Notes under the pieces: model-generated
Databases searched by the model: none
What the model was told of the DNA's origin: nothing
Seen by the model: only the letters and a program-made list of their open reading frames with translations
Source: JBEKIK01 sp050013075
Lineage (GTDB): Bacteria > Planctomycetota > Planctomycetia > Pirellulales > Thermoguttaceae
NCBI GenBank assembly: GCA_050013075.1
Contig: JBEKFZ010000049.1
Location: 1 to 31,220, forward strand
Length of the DNA: 31,220 nucleotides
Reading direction: 5' to 3'
Made by a program: the position numbers and the translations under genes
Shown: in pieces, positions 23,338 to 31,094 of the stretch
Layout of the letters: every line of letters begins with the position of its first letter
How positions within the stretch are numbered: the first letter of the stretch is position 1

Positions 23338-24105
23338 TTAGCCGTAATCTCCGGTCAAGTATCGTTCGGTGAGTTTTTGCGCGGGTTGGGTAAAGAGTTT
23401 TTCCGTTTCAGCGGCCTCGATGAGCCGGGAATTGCTGAAAAACGCGGTATGATCGGCCAATCGCCGGGCCTGTTGCACCAGATTGGTCACCAGCACTATC
23501 GTCATCTGGTTTTTTAGTTCGCGGAGTATGTCTTCGATCCGCATGGTGGTGATCGGATCGATGGCAATGGAAAACTCGTCGAGGCAGAGGATCTCCGGTT
23601 GCAGCGAAAGCGCCCGGGCCAAGGTCAGGCGTTGTTGCTGCCCTCCGGAAAGTCTGGTGCCCAACAGGTCGAGCCGGTCCTTGACTTCGTCCCAGAGCAT
23701 AGCTTGGCGCAGACATTTTTCGACCAGGCTCTCGAGTTCATGGCGGTCGTGCGTTCCGGCCCTGCGCGGGGCATAAGCGACGTTTTCAAAAACCGTCAGG
23801 GGCAGGCCCACGGGCAGTGGAAACACCATTCCCACCCGGCGGCGGAGTTCGTATACGTTTTTCACGCGGAAAATGTCCTCGTTGTCGATCAATACTTGGC
23901 CTTGTACTTTGGCCGAAGGCGCGAAATCGATGGTGCGGTTGATGCACTTCAACAACGTGGTCTTGCCCGAATTGGCCGGACCGATAATGGCAAAGATTTG
24001 TTTCTCGGGCATATCCAGGGTAACGTCGGCCAGCGCCGTTTTCGGGCCGTAGGTTACAGTCACGTTGTTAAAGTAAATATGGCCCGGCATGGATCGCTTT
24101 ACCAC
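23338..24105 (-). CDS. PstB-type phosphate ABC ATPase lacking Q-loop Gln and H-loop His
   Basis: A 255-residue protein ending RYLTGDYG, as PstB does. Walker A GPANSGKTT (42-50) and the signature LSGGQQQRL (152-160) are intact and the Walker B Glu is kept (CLDEF). The Q-loop MVFQ reads MVFP (P96), and the switch VTH reads VTN (N208). I checked both codons on the minus strand (CCA and AAT). Its own ATP site is therefore expected to be poorly active, while its signature can complete the partner's site. The GTG start at 24105 overlaps the pstA stop and has GAGGAA ahead; ATG 24090 is the alternative. Confidence 0.88.
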   Translation of the reverse strand: MVKRSMPGHIYFNNVTVTYGPKTALADVTLDMPEKQIFAIIGPANSGKTTLLKCINRTIDFAPSAKVQGQVLIDNEDIFRVKNVYELRRRVGMVFPLPVGLPLTVFENVAYAPRRAGTHDRHELESLVEKCLRQAMLWDEVKDRLDLLGTRLSGGQQQRLTLARALSLQPEILCLDEFSIAIDPITTMRIEDILRELKNQMTIVLVTNLVQQARRLADHTAFFSNSRLIEAAETEKLFTQPAQKLTERYLTGDYG

Positions 24106-25409
24106 TTCTTCCTCATGCGGAGATAAACTCTCAGCCCAATGGAAACGCTATTTAAGAGCAATACCAAACCGACCAGCACTACGGCGGTGCCGTATTGTAT
24201 TTCGGAACTGACGCCCGATACTTGCGTGGTGAGCGTGAACAGGTGGTATGACAAGGCCATGCATTTATCGTGAAGCCCATAGGGAAAGAACGAATACCAG
24301 CCGTGATCGGGCACGCGCATGTAAAACACGGCGCCTGTAAACAGTATGGGTGCGGTTTCGCCCGCCGCCCGGGAGACTTGCAGGATCACGCCGGTAAGGA
24401 TGCCGCTAATGGAATTGGGCAGCACTATGGTGCGGATGGTCTGCCATCGGGTGGCGCCAAGGTTCCAACATGCTTCGCGAAAGGCCATGGGTACCGAAGC
24501 CAGGGCCTCGCGGGTGCTGGTAATAATCACCGGCAACGTCATTACCGCTATGGTACACGAGGCCGCCAAGAGCGATTTGCCCATGTGCATGAACAATACG
24601 AACGCCCCCACGCCGAACAGCGCGTGCACGATGCTGGGCACGCCGGCCAGATTGACCACGGCCAGGCTGATCAGGCGGTTAAACCAGTTGTTCCGGGCGT
24701 ATTCGTTCAGATAAACTCCGGCCAAAACGCCGATGGGCGCGGCAATTGCCAGCGACAGCAGCACTAGAAAGAAAGTGCCTATCAAGGGCGCCCATATACC
24801 GCCGGCGGTCATGTTGTTCGTGGGATTCTGGAAAAGGAACGAAAACGACAAAGCCGGCCATGCCTTGATTACCAAAAAACCCAGAATTAGGACCACGGGC
24901 AAGACCAGCACGCCGGTCATGGCCAGGAATACATACTTGGCGGCGGTTTCCTTTATTTTTTTCCACCGTTCCAGAGCGGACGGAGTAAACGGCTCTTTGT
25001 GCGAAATGAGCAGGCGTTGGCCCGGCTTGAGGAAAAGGCTCCCTTCCCGGCATCGGCCGAGCAACGCCGCGACCGCCGAATTCAAGCCGTTCCAGGGAAA
25101 CTGTTCGGTTCCATCCCCCTCGACGGTTCCCGGGTCCGCCGCCCGGACATTCACATAGAATTGGTGCTCGGGTTTTTTGCCCGATCGCACGGTTTCACCC
25201 GGCCGGCGGCAAACAATTTCGAATTGCGGCGCCGGGCGAGCAACTCCATCGACCGCGTCGGCCGGTTGAAATTGATATTGAGCTATCGCCGACAAGGCTT
25301 CTTCCAAACCAGCAAACGAAGCCGCCGTTGCGGCCGGCGCTTTGACGCCAATGCCGGTGAGAAGCACATACTCAAGCCCCTGGGCGGGAGATTTCGGATT
25401 TGGTTCCAA
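24099..25409 (-). CDS. pstA: Phosphate ABC transporter permease PstA, with N-terminal extension
   Basis: The C-terminal ~290 residues are a standard PstA: about six membrane helices, GIWAPLIGTFFLVLLSLAIAAP, the EAA loop SVPMAFREACWNLGATRWQT, and RAAGETAPILFTGA. Ahead of them is an unusual soluble region of about 135 residues (for example YVNVRAADPGTVEGDGTEQF, then SLFLKPGQRLLIS) that does not belong to PstA and faintly recalls beta-helix proteins. The frame is open from an ATG at 25493, but the first residues would be translated from an intergenic palindrome. A TTG at 25409 with GGGAG 8 nt before it is my preferred start; the true start is uncertain. Confidence 0.82.
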   Translation of the reverse strand: MEPNPKSPAQGLEYVLLTGIGVKAPAATAASFAGLEEALSAIAQYQFQPADAVDGVARPAPQFEIVCRRPGETVRSGKKPEHQFYVNVRAADPGTVEGDGTEQFPWNGLNSAVAALLGRCREGSLFLKPGQRLLISHKEPFTPSALERWKKIKETAAKYVFLAMTGVLVLPVVLILGFLVIKAWPALSFSFLFQNPTNNMTAGGIWAPLIGTFFLVLLSLAIAAPIGVLAGVYLNEYARNNWFNRLISLAVVNLAGVPSIVHALFGVGAFVLFMHMGKSLLAASCTIAVMTLPVIITSTREALASVPMAFREACWNLGATRWQTIRTIVLPNSISGILTGVILQVSRAAGETAPILFTGAVFYMRVPDHGWYSFFPYGLHDKCMALSYHLFTLTTQVSGVSSEIQYGTAVVLVGLVLLLNSVSIGLRVYLRMRKKW

Positions 25410-25423
25410 CTTAATTGCTCCCT

Positions 25424-25571
25424 GGTTCCCACGCTCCGCGTGGGAACCGATTTCCCCAACGCTTTTCGCGTCGTAAACGGCGATGCAAAACATCGCGGAC
25501 TATTCGTTCCCACGGAGGACCGTGGGAACGAGGTATAATTTTGTGTAAAAACACCGGGCACAAGTGCCCGG
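25424..25571. repeat. Three hairpins between pstC and pstA
   Basis: GGTTCCCACGC-TCC-GCGTGGGAACC-type (25424-25448), CGTTCCCACGG-AGGA-CCGTGGGAACG (25505-25530) and CCGGGCAC-AA-GTGCCCGG (25554-25571). The two GTTCCCACG stems differ in sequence but keep pairing, which supports a structural role or a common palindromic origin. Confidence 0.82.
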
Positions 25572-25578
25572 GCTAAAC

Positions 25579-26535
25579 TTAATTTTCTTTTTCCGTGCGA
25601 AATCCCTTGATTACCAGATCGGCGGTGAGGTTGACGATGAACGTTATCGCGAACAACACCACGCCGATGAGAAACAAGACGCGATAGTGCGTGCCGCCTT
25701 CCACGGCCTCGCCTAGTTCGGAGGCGATTGTCGCCGTCAGCGTGCTGATTGGATCCAGCAGGCTGTGCGGGATCTGCACGGCGTTGCCGGTGGCCATGAG
25801 CACCGCCATTGTTTCGCCTATCGCCCGGCCTATGCCCAAGAGCACGGCGGCCAGCAAACCGTTTTTCGCGGCGGGAAAAAGCACGCGATACACGATCTCC
25901 CAACGGCTTGCGCCCATGGCCAAGGCCGCCTCACGATAGGAGTCGGGCACGGCCTTCAAGGCGTCTTCTCCGACCGATACGATGATCGGCACGCTCATCA
26001 AGGCCAGGATAATTCCGCCGTTTAGCAGATTCAGTCCCACCGGCGCCCCGGTGAGTTTGATGATGATCGGCCCCAGGACCATGTAGCCGATGAATCCCCA
26101 GACGACCGAGGGCACGGCGGCCAGTAATTCCACGGCGATTTTGAGAATTTCCCTGCTTTTTCCGCCGGCGAATTCCGAGATGTACACGGCCGCTCCCAGT
26201 CCCAAGGGCATGGCCAGGGCGGTGGCCAGGGCGGTTACTGACAATGAACCGACCAATAGCGCCAAAATCCCGTATTGGGGACGCACCTCGGAGGATGGTT
26301 GCCAAATCGGACTTGTGAAAAATTCCGCCAGATTCAAGCCGCCGAAGAGCATCGGCGCAGCCTCGCGGAAGACAAAGAAGAAGATGGCGATTACGAAAAC
26401 AATGGCGCTCCAACCGCACAGCCGGATCACAAATTCAATAAACGGCTCAGCGTATCGCGATCCAGCACGGATGAACCAGGCGATCGAAATAGGCTTCTTA
26501 TCACGAGCGCTGGGATCTGCGGCATTATTTATCAT
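25579..26535 (-). CDS. pstC: Phosphate ABC transporter permease PstC
   Basis: A 318-residue permease with about six membrane helices. The EAA loop is AVPDSYREAALAMGASRWEI, and GRAIGETMAVLMATGNAVQIP is the conserved PstC segment. It pairs with PstA to form the phosphate channel. Its start overlaps the end of pstS by 11 nt, suggesting translational coupling. No phoU or phoBR gene follows in this cluster. Confidence 0.94.
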   Translation of the reverse strand: MINNAADPSARDKKPISIAWFIRAGSRYAEPFIEFVIRLCGWSAIVFVIAIFFFVFREAAPMLFGGLNLAEFFTSPIWQPSSEVRPQYGILALLVGSLSVTALATALAMPLGLGAAVYISEFAGGKSREILKIAVELLAAVPSVVWGFIGYMVLGPIIIKLTGAPVGLNLLNGGIILALMSVPIIVSVGEDALKAVPDSYREAALAMGASRWEIVYRVLFPAAKNGLLAAVLLGIGRAIGETMAVLMATGNAVQIPHSLLDPISTLTATIASELGEAVEGGTHYRVLFLIGVVLFAITFIVNLTADLVIKGFRTEKEN

Positions 26536-27409
26536 GCTTGAACACCGGCACGTAGCCCTTATCCAAAACCACTTGCTGGCCTTCAGCGGATTTGATCCAA
26601 TCCAAATAGGCTTTTACCGCGCCTTTAGGCTCGCCTAGGGTATATATTTGCAAGGGCCGGGTAATGGGATACGTGTTATTATGTACGTTTTCCACGGAAG
26701 GCGCTACGCCCGGTTCGCCTTTCTTGTGCGATACCTTTAGCATTTTCACTTCATTTGTAGCGTAGCCCATTCCGCTATATCCGATGGCGCCGGGCGTATG
26801 GGCAATCATCGAAATTACGTCTTTCGAGCCGTTCTGATTTAACGAGCCCATATTATAATCCCGTTTATCGCCCAATATCGTCTCGCGAAAATAGACGTAG
26901 GTGCCGGAGCTGTTTTGACGGTTGAGCCAGGTGATTTTATCCGTACCGGAGGGAATTTTGACGCCTAACTGGGACCATTTGGTTATGGTTCCTCCATCGC
27001 CGTAAATTTCCGCTAGTTCTTCCAGCGATATGGAGTCGATTGGATTGTCTTTATGGACATAAATGGCCAGGGCGTCGAAGCCCACGACGTGTTCGATGGG
27101 GGCGGCGCCTTGTTTGGCCGTCGCCCGGGCGATTTCATCCGCTTTCATTTTCCGGCTGGTATCGGCCATGTCGCAGTTGCCGTCGATAAGACTGGCAATT
27201 CCGACGCCCGATCCCCCGCCCAGGACTTGGACGCTCACCTCCGGATGCAGTTTATCATAGTCTTCCGCCCAGGCTTGGGCGACGTTCACCATAGTGTCGG
27301 ACCCTTCAACGCGGATTATGGTTTCCCTGGCGCCGGAACCCGATTTTCCACATCCTGCGGCGATGAATATCAATGCCAGCGGCAGCATCACCAGGCGAAG
27401 TTTTGACAT
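26525..27409 (-). CDS. pstS: Phosphate-binding lipoprotein PstS
   Basis: From ATG 27409, preceded by AAGGAG, the protein is 294 residues. The signal peptide ends in a lipobox (LIFIAAGCGKS), so it should be tethered as a lipoprotein. Periplasmic phosphate-binding motifs include RVEGSDTMVNVAQAW, LGGGSGVGIASL, NRQNSSGTYVYF and GAIGYSGMGYA. A longer frame from 27565 runs through a REP-like element and is rejected. It is the first gene of pstSCA-B-B. I found no recognisable Pho box upstream. Confidence 0.94.
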   Translation of the reverse strand: MSKLRLVMLPLALIFIAAGCGKSGSGARETIIRVEGSDTMVNVAQAWAEDYDKLHPEVSVQVLGGGSGVGIASLIDGNCDMADTSRKMKADEIARATAKQGAAPIEHVVGFDALAIYVHKDNPIDSISLEELAEIYGDGGTITKWSQLGVKIPSGTDKITWLNRQNSSGTYVYFRETILGDKRDYNMGSLNQNGSKDVISMIAHTPGAIGYSGMGYATNEVKMLKVSHKKGEPGVAPSVENVHNNTYPITRPLQIYTLGEPKGAVKAYLDWIKSAEGQQVVLDKGYVPVFKHDK

Positions 27410-27525
27410 CGTGAAACTCCTTTTCAAAATAATGCTTTCATGCACAGAATCAGACACCCCCAAGAGTATTGCCAAGGCGGACCGAATCGTCAAGGTCCCC
27501 GCCGATAGCCGGTCGGATCGTGCGT

Positions 27526-27588
27526 CAGAGCCGGGCCGTGTCGGCCCGGATTTACTTCGAAGCACCGGACCGACACGGTCCGGCTCTG
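27526..27588. repeat. AGAGCCGG double-hairpin element
   Basis: Two arms, CCGGGCCG-TGT-CGGCCCGG (in 27526-27549) and CCGGACCG-ACA-CGGTCCGG (in 27565-27588), sit inside larger inverted CAGAGCCGG/CCGGCTCTG arms, followed by TTTTT. It lies between argJ and pstS on the minus strand and may terminate argJ-proximal or reverse transcription. The outer TIRs of related elements are missing here. Confidence 0.8.
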
Positions 27589-27630
27589 ATTTTTATTAAA
27601 CGGCTTTTTTATTGCTCGCCGTGGTCCGGA

Positions 27631-28824
27631 TTACGTGTGATAATCGGCGTTAAGCCGCACGTATTCGGCCGTCAGATCGGTGGTCCAGAAGCGGCGGAAG
27701 GCCGCGCCCTCGCTGAACTGAAGCTGAATCAAGGTATCGCGATTGTCGCGGATCGAGCGGGAGACGGCATGGGCGTCGAACTGCACAGGAGCCCCCTTTT
27801 CGTAAAGCGAAAAGCCGTTCACCCGCAGGCTGACGCCGTTGGGATCAAAGGGCACACCGGCGTATCCGGCCGCCGAAACGATCCGCCCCCAATTAGGATC
27901 AGCGCCGGAAATGGCCGTCTTCACCAGAGGACTGTTGGCCACGGTCTTAGCCAGGGCCAGAGCCGAATCGCGATCCGCGCAGGCGGATACTTCGATGGTA
28001 ATCAAATGCGTAGCGCCCTCGCCGTCGGCGGGAATGGATTTAGCCAGATCGACGCATGTTTCGTTGAGCGCCTGTTGAAAGATTTCCAAATCTTTGCCTG
28101 CCAAAGGCCGACCGCCGGCCGCCCCATTGGCCAACAGCAGGACCGTGTCGTTGGTGCTCATGTGGCCGTCAACACTGATGCAATTAAAACTATCGCTCGT
28201 GGCCGTGCGAAGGGCAGCCTGGACCGTGGGGGGATCTATTGCGGCGTCGGTCAAGATCAAGGCGAGCATGGTGGCCATGTTGGGCCCCATCATTGCCGCG
28301 CCTTTGGCCATGCCGGTGATTTGGATTTCATGCCCGTCGATGGTCACGCTCCGACCGGAGAGTTTGTGGACGGTGTCGGTGGTCAACATGCCCCGGGCGG
28401 CGGAAAGCAGACAGGCGTCGTTGTTTCCCAATTTCACCGCGGCCGCTGAAATACCCTGTTCGATCTTGTCCATGGGCAGAAAGGCCCCGATCACGCCCGT
28501 GGATAGAACGAGGGCTTGATCGCCCTTGGCACCGCAAGCGGCCGCGGCCAGACGGGCCATTTCCTCCGCGTCGCGCAGTCCGCGCTCGCCCGTGCAGGCA
28601 TTGGCCACCCCGGAGCAGATTACCACGGCACGGATACGATTGCTAGGCGTGCGCGAGCGATCGAGCAGCACCGGCGCTGCACAGACCAAATTCTGGGTGT
28701 AAACGCCCGCGGCGGATGCAGGAGTATCCGAAAGAACCAACGTCAGATCCGGTTTTTGCAAATCGCGCTTAATGCGACAATGCACGCCGGCCAAAAGGTA
28801 TCCTTTGGGAACGGTGATCGACAT
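27631..28824 (-). CDS. argJ: Bifunctional ornithine acetyltransferase / N-acetylglutamate synthase
   Basis: A 397-residue ArgJ, which recycles the acetyl group from N-acetylornithine to glutamate and can also use acetyl-CoA. The conserved autoprocessing site is in MGPNMATMLALILTDA, where the Thr after Ala becomes the new N-terminal nucleophile. VLSTGVIGAFLPMD and DPNWGRIVSAAGYAG are other ArgJ blocks, and the C-terminus NADYHT is typical. AAAGGAGGAG lies about 13 nt before the ATG. It follows argC in the arginine pathway, separated by a long hairpin. Confidence 0.94.
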   Translation of the reverse strand: MSITVPKGYLLAGVHCRIKRDLQKPDLTLVLSDTPASAAGVYTQNLVCAAPVLLDRSRTPSNRIRAVVICSGVANACTGERGLRDAEEMARLAAAACGAKGDQALVLSTGVIGAFLPMDKIEQGISAAAVKLGNNDACLLSAARGMLTTDTVHKLSGRSVTIDGHEIQITGMAKGAAMMGPNMATMLALILTDAAIDPPTVQAALRTATSDSFNCISVDGHMSTNDTVLLLANGAAGGRPLAGKDLEIFQQALNETCVDLAKSIPADGEGATHLITIEVSACADRDSALALAKTVANSPLVKTAISGADPNWGRIVSAAGYAGVPFDPNGVSLRVNGFSLYEKGAPVQFDAHAVSRSIRDNRDTLIQLQFSEGAAFRRFWTTDLTAEYVRLNADYHT

Positions 28825-28847
28825 TGTTCTATTCTCTCCTCCTTTAA

Positions 28848-28927
28848 GGGTTCAGTGGTCAGGGTTCAGGGTTCAGAATTTTATCTTCAACTCGAATACT
28901 GAACCCTGAACCCCGAACCCTGAACCC
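28848..28927. repeat. Long imperfect hairpin of GGTTCAG heptamers between argC and argJ
   Basis: GGGTTCAGGGTTCAG (28862-28876) pairs perfectly with CTGAACCCTGAACCC (28899-28913), and pairing continues imperfectly outward to about 29 bp. It starts at the argC stop codon and would form a stable structure in the argC-argJ mRNA. Confidence 0.85.
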
Positions 28928-29934
28928 TACAACGCGGTTGTCTCGGGATAACCGAACATGAGGTTGAAATTCTGCACCGCGGCCCCGGAAGCGCCTTTTA
29001 TCAGGTTGTCCAAACAGCTTATCGTCAGCACTCTGCCGCGCACGACGCGGACCGTGATGTCGCAGAAATTCGTCCCCATCGAGTCCTTGGTGCCGGGAAA
29101 ATGATCGACCACACGAACGAATGGTTCCGCATCGTAAAAATCGCGCATCGTTTGCATTACCTTTTCTTCGCTCAGTTCCTTGATCGGCTGACTGTAAGTG
29201 GTCGTGAGGATTCCGCGGTCCATAGGCACCAGGTGCGGCGTGAAAATAACCTCCACCGACGTGCCGGCGGCAGTGCCCAGTATCTGCTCGATCTCGGGGG
29301 TGTGGCGGTGGCGTCCGACGTTATAGGCCGAAATGCTCTCATTACATTCGGGATAGTGGGTGGTCATTTTCGGGGTGCGTCCTGCTCCGGAAACGCCGCT
29401 TTTCGAATCGATAATAATCGACTTGGGATCGATTAATCCCGCCTTTAACAAGGGCGCCAAGGCCAGGATCGCGGAAGTGGAATAGCAGCCCGGATTCGCC
29501 ACCAACTGGGAGGCGGTAATCTGCCGGCGGAACAATTCGGGCAAACCATAGGCCACTTTTCCCAAGCGCTGGGGATCGGCATGTTTCTGATTGTACCATT
29601 GGGCATAGACTTCCGCGTCGTTGAGGCGATAGTCGGCGCTGAAATCGACCACGCGCATTTTTGCATCCAATAAATGCGGAATGACCGTGGCGCTGGCCCC
29701 GTGGGGCAGACAACTGAACACGCACTCGGCCCGGGCCGCGACCTCGGCCGGGCTGAGATCCTCCAGGCGCAACTCCAGGCGGTCGGTCAACGAGGGGTGG
29801 ATCATGGCGATAGGAGGCTGACCCTCCTGTCGGCTGGTTACGGCCTCGATCTCCGCCTCAGGATGGCGAAGGAGGATTTTGATCAGTTCCAAGGCCGTAT
29901 AGCCCGTTGCTCCCAAAATGGCAATTCGCGTCAT
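28927..29934 (-). CDS. argC: N-acetyl-gamma-glutamyl-phosphate reductase
   Basis: A 335-residue NADPH-dependent reductase of arginine synthesis. The N-terminal Rossmann motif is GATGYTALELIKILLRHP, the catalytic Cys is in VANPGCYSTSAILAL, and the active-site His region is FTPHLVPMDRGIL. SKSGVSGAGR is the phosphate/substrate loop. Length is normal for type 1 ArgC. No Shine-Dalgarno is visible before the ATG. Confidence 0.95.
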   Translation of the reverse strand: MTRIAILGATGYTALELIKILLRHPEAEIEAVTSRQEGQPPIAMIHPSLTDRLELRLEDLSPAEVAARAECVFSCLPHGASATVIPHLLDAKMRVVDFSADYRLNDAEVYAQWYNQKHADPQRLGKVAYGLPELFRRQITASQLVANPGCYSTSAILALAPLLKAGLIDPKSIIIDSKSGVSGAGRTPKMTTHYPECNESISAYNVGRHRHTPEIEQILGTAAGTSVEVIFTPHLVPMDRGILTTTYSQPIKELSEEKVMQTMRDFYDAEPFVRVVDHFPGTKDSMGTNFCDITVRVVRGRVLTISCLDNLIKGASGAAVQNFNLMFGYPETTAL

Positions 29935-29972
29935 TTTTTGTGTCCGGATAGCAATAGAAACAGCTAAACTTA

Positions 29973-30000
29973 CTCGGTGGAAAGATAGTAATATACCGAG
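29973..30000. promoter_or_regulatory. Inverted repeat CTCGGT-N16-ACCGAG upstream of argC
   Basis: A 6-bp inverted repeat about 40 nt before argC, in the gap from 29935 to 30295. It could be an operator or leader hairpin. It does not look like an ArgR box. Beyond the element at 30146, I see nothing else in this gap. Confidence 0.3.
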
Positions 30001-30145
30001 CTTCTTTTACAACCGCCAAGGGGGGCCGTGGCCGTGGATCGAAGGCGCTTTATTTCGGCGGTTTATTAGAAGAGAAGATATTCGGAAAATGGTTCGTCAA
30101 GAGAAGGCGGTTTTTTACCCCGACCGGGTGGGGAATATGAGATCT

Positions 30146-30277
30146 TATCTATTAAGTCTATGGTAATGAATGCCGCGTTTTCGTCTCAGAGCCGGACCGT
30201 GTCGGTCCGGAATTACCGGGGCGACACGCCCCGGCTCTGACTTTTAATGCTACATTTTTTTCTGATACCCAATAAAT
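30146..30277. mobile_element. MITE-like composite element with AGAGCCGG double hairpin
   Basis: The left arm (CTATTAAGTCTATGGTAATG..., 30146-30176) and the right arm (ending TCTGATACCCAATAAATA) are imperfect inverted repeats. The core hairpins are CCGGACCG-TGT-CGGTCCGG and CCGGGGCG-ACA-CGCCCCGG (30187-30239). At about 132 bp it is close in size to the element at 17266. Confidence 0.6.
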
Positions 30278-30295
30278 ATGAATCGCGAAAGGCAT

Positions 30296-31030
30296 TTATT
30301 TTAAAACTGTCGTCGGCTGTTCAAGGCACACGGCCGCGATGATTTCCTCGGCCGCGCATTCGATGCCGAGGCCTTCGGTGTTGATTACCAGATCGTAAAG
30401 ATGCGGGTCGGTTATGTCGTGGTGGAAGAACCTTTGCACAAACTCGCGGCGCCCTTGATCGACTTCGTGCATGAGCCGTCGGGCATCGGCCTCGGAGAGC
30501 TTGTGGTATTGCATGATCCGCTTTAAACGAAACCCCTCCGATGCGATCAGCCGTACGGCCAAGACCTTTTCGCGGGGTAAAAGGAATCTTGCCCCTCGCC
30601 CCACGAAAATAAAGTTCGATTGCCTAGCGGCGGCCAGGATGACGCGGCTTAATTGCGAAACATAGGTTTCGTGAGGAATGACCTTGCTGTCCATCCACGA
30701 GCCGAGCACGTCGTAGACCCAATTGCTGCGGGTTTCGTCGACCAGATTGAGCATCGACCGGTCGATATTGAAACGCTCTGCCACCTTATCCAGGAGGTTT
30801 TTATCGAGCACTTCCCAGCCCAGGCGTTTGCCGACGATTGCCGCGATTTCGCTTCCGCCGGCGCCGGCTTCCCGGGAAATGGTCAAAAAGCACTTATTTT
30901 GCCGGCAATGGGCCTGGTGGAATGTTCGGCTGATAGAGCGGTCGGCGATTTCCTTGTTTATTGCCCAGGCCTGCATTTGCCGTTCCGCGGCAGCGAGGAT
31001 TTTCGGATCTTCTCGAGTTTGCTCTTTCAT
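30296..31030 (-). CDS. Cytidylate kinase-like family protein
   Basis: A 244-residue protein. The core begins FLTISREAGAGGSEIAAIVG, the P-loop variant of the cytidylate-kinase-like family (Cytidylate_kin2), and continues with KRLGWEVLDKNLLDKVAERF, FVGRGARFLLP and a C-terminal DLVINTEGLGIECAAEEI. Family members are thought to be nucleotide kinases, but their substrate is not settled. An extra ~45-residue N-terminal helix precedes the core. The start is supported by AAGGAGGG upstream of the ATG. Confidence 0.87.
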   Translation of the reverse strand: MKEQTREDPKILAAAERQMQAWAINKEIADRSISRTFHQAHCRQNKCFLTISREAGAGGSEIAAIVGKRLGWEVLDKNLLDKVAERFNIDRSMLNLVDETRSNWVYDVLGSWMDSKVIPHETYVSQLSRVILAAARQSNFIFVGRGARFLLPREKVLAVRLIASEGFRLKRIMQYHKLSEADARRLMHEVDQGRREFVQRFFHHDITDPHLYDLVINTEGLGIECAAEEIIAAVCLEQPTTVLK

Positions 31031-31083
31031 GGTCCGCCCTCCTTAGAAAAGCAGTGTTTGAGGGGAATGGAGCCACCCATTTA

Positions 31084-31094
31084 ATTATATTATA
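31084..31094 (-). promoter_or_regulatory. Possible -10 region of the cytidylate-kinase-like gene
   Basis: Overlapping TATAAT hexamers on the minus strand (31084-31089 and 31089-31094), about 55 nt before the start, in an A/T-rich stretch. No convincing -35 was seen. The rest of the gap to 31220 shows no gene. Confidence 0.3.

Noticed and set aside
27410..27565. Extended PstS N-terminus
   Set aside because: It runs through an AGAGCCGG element; the ATG at 27409 has a good ribosome site and a lipoprotein signal.
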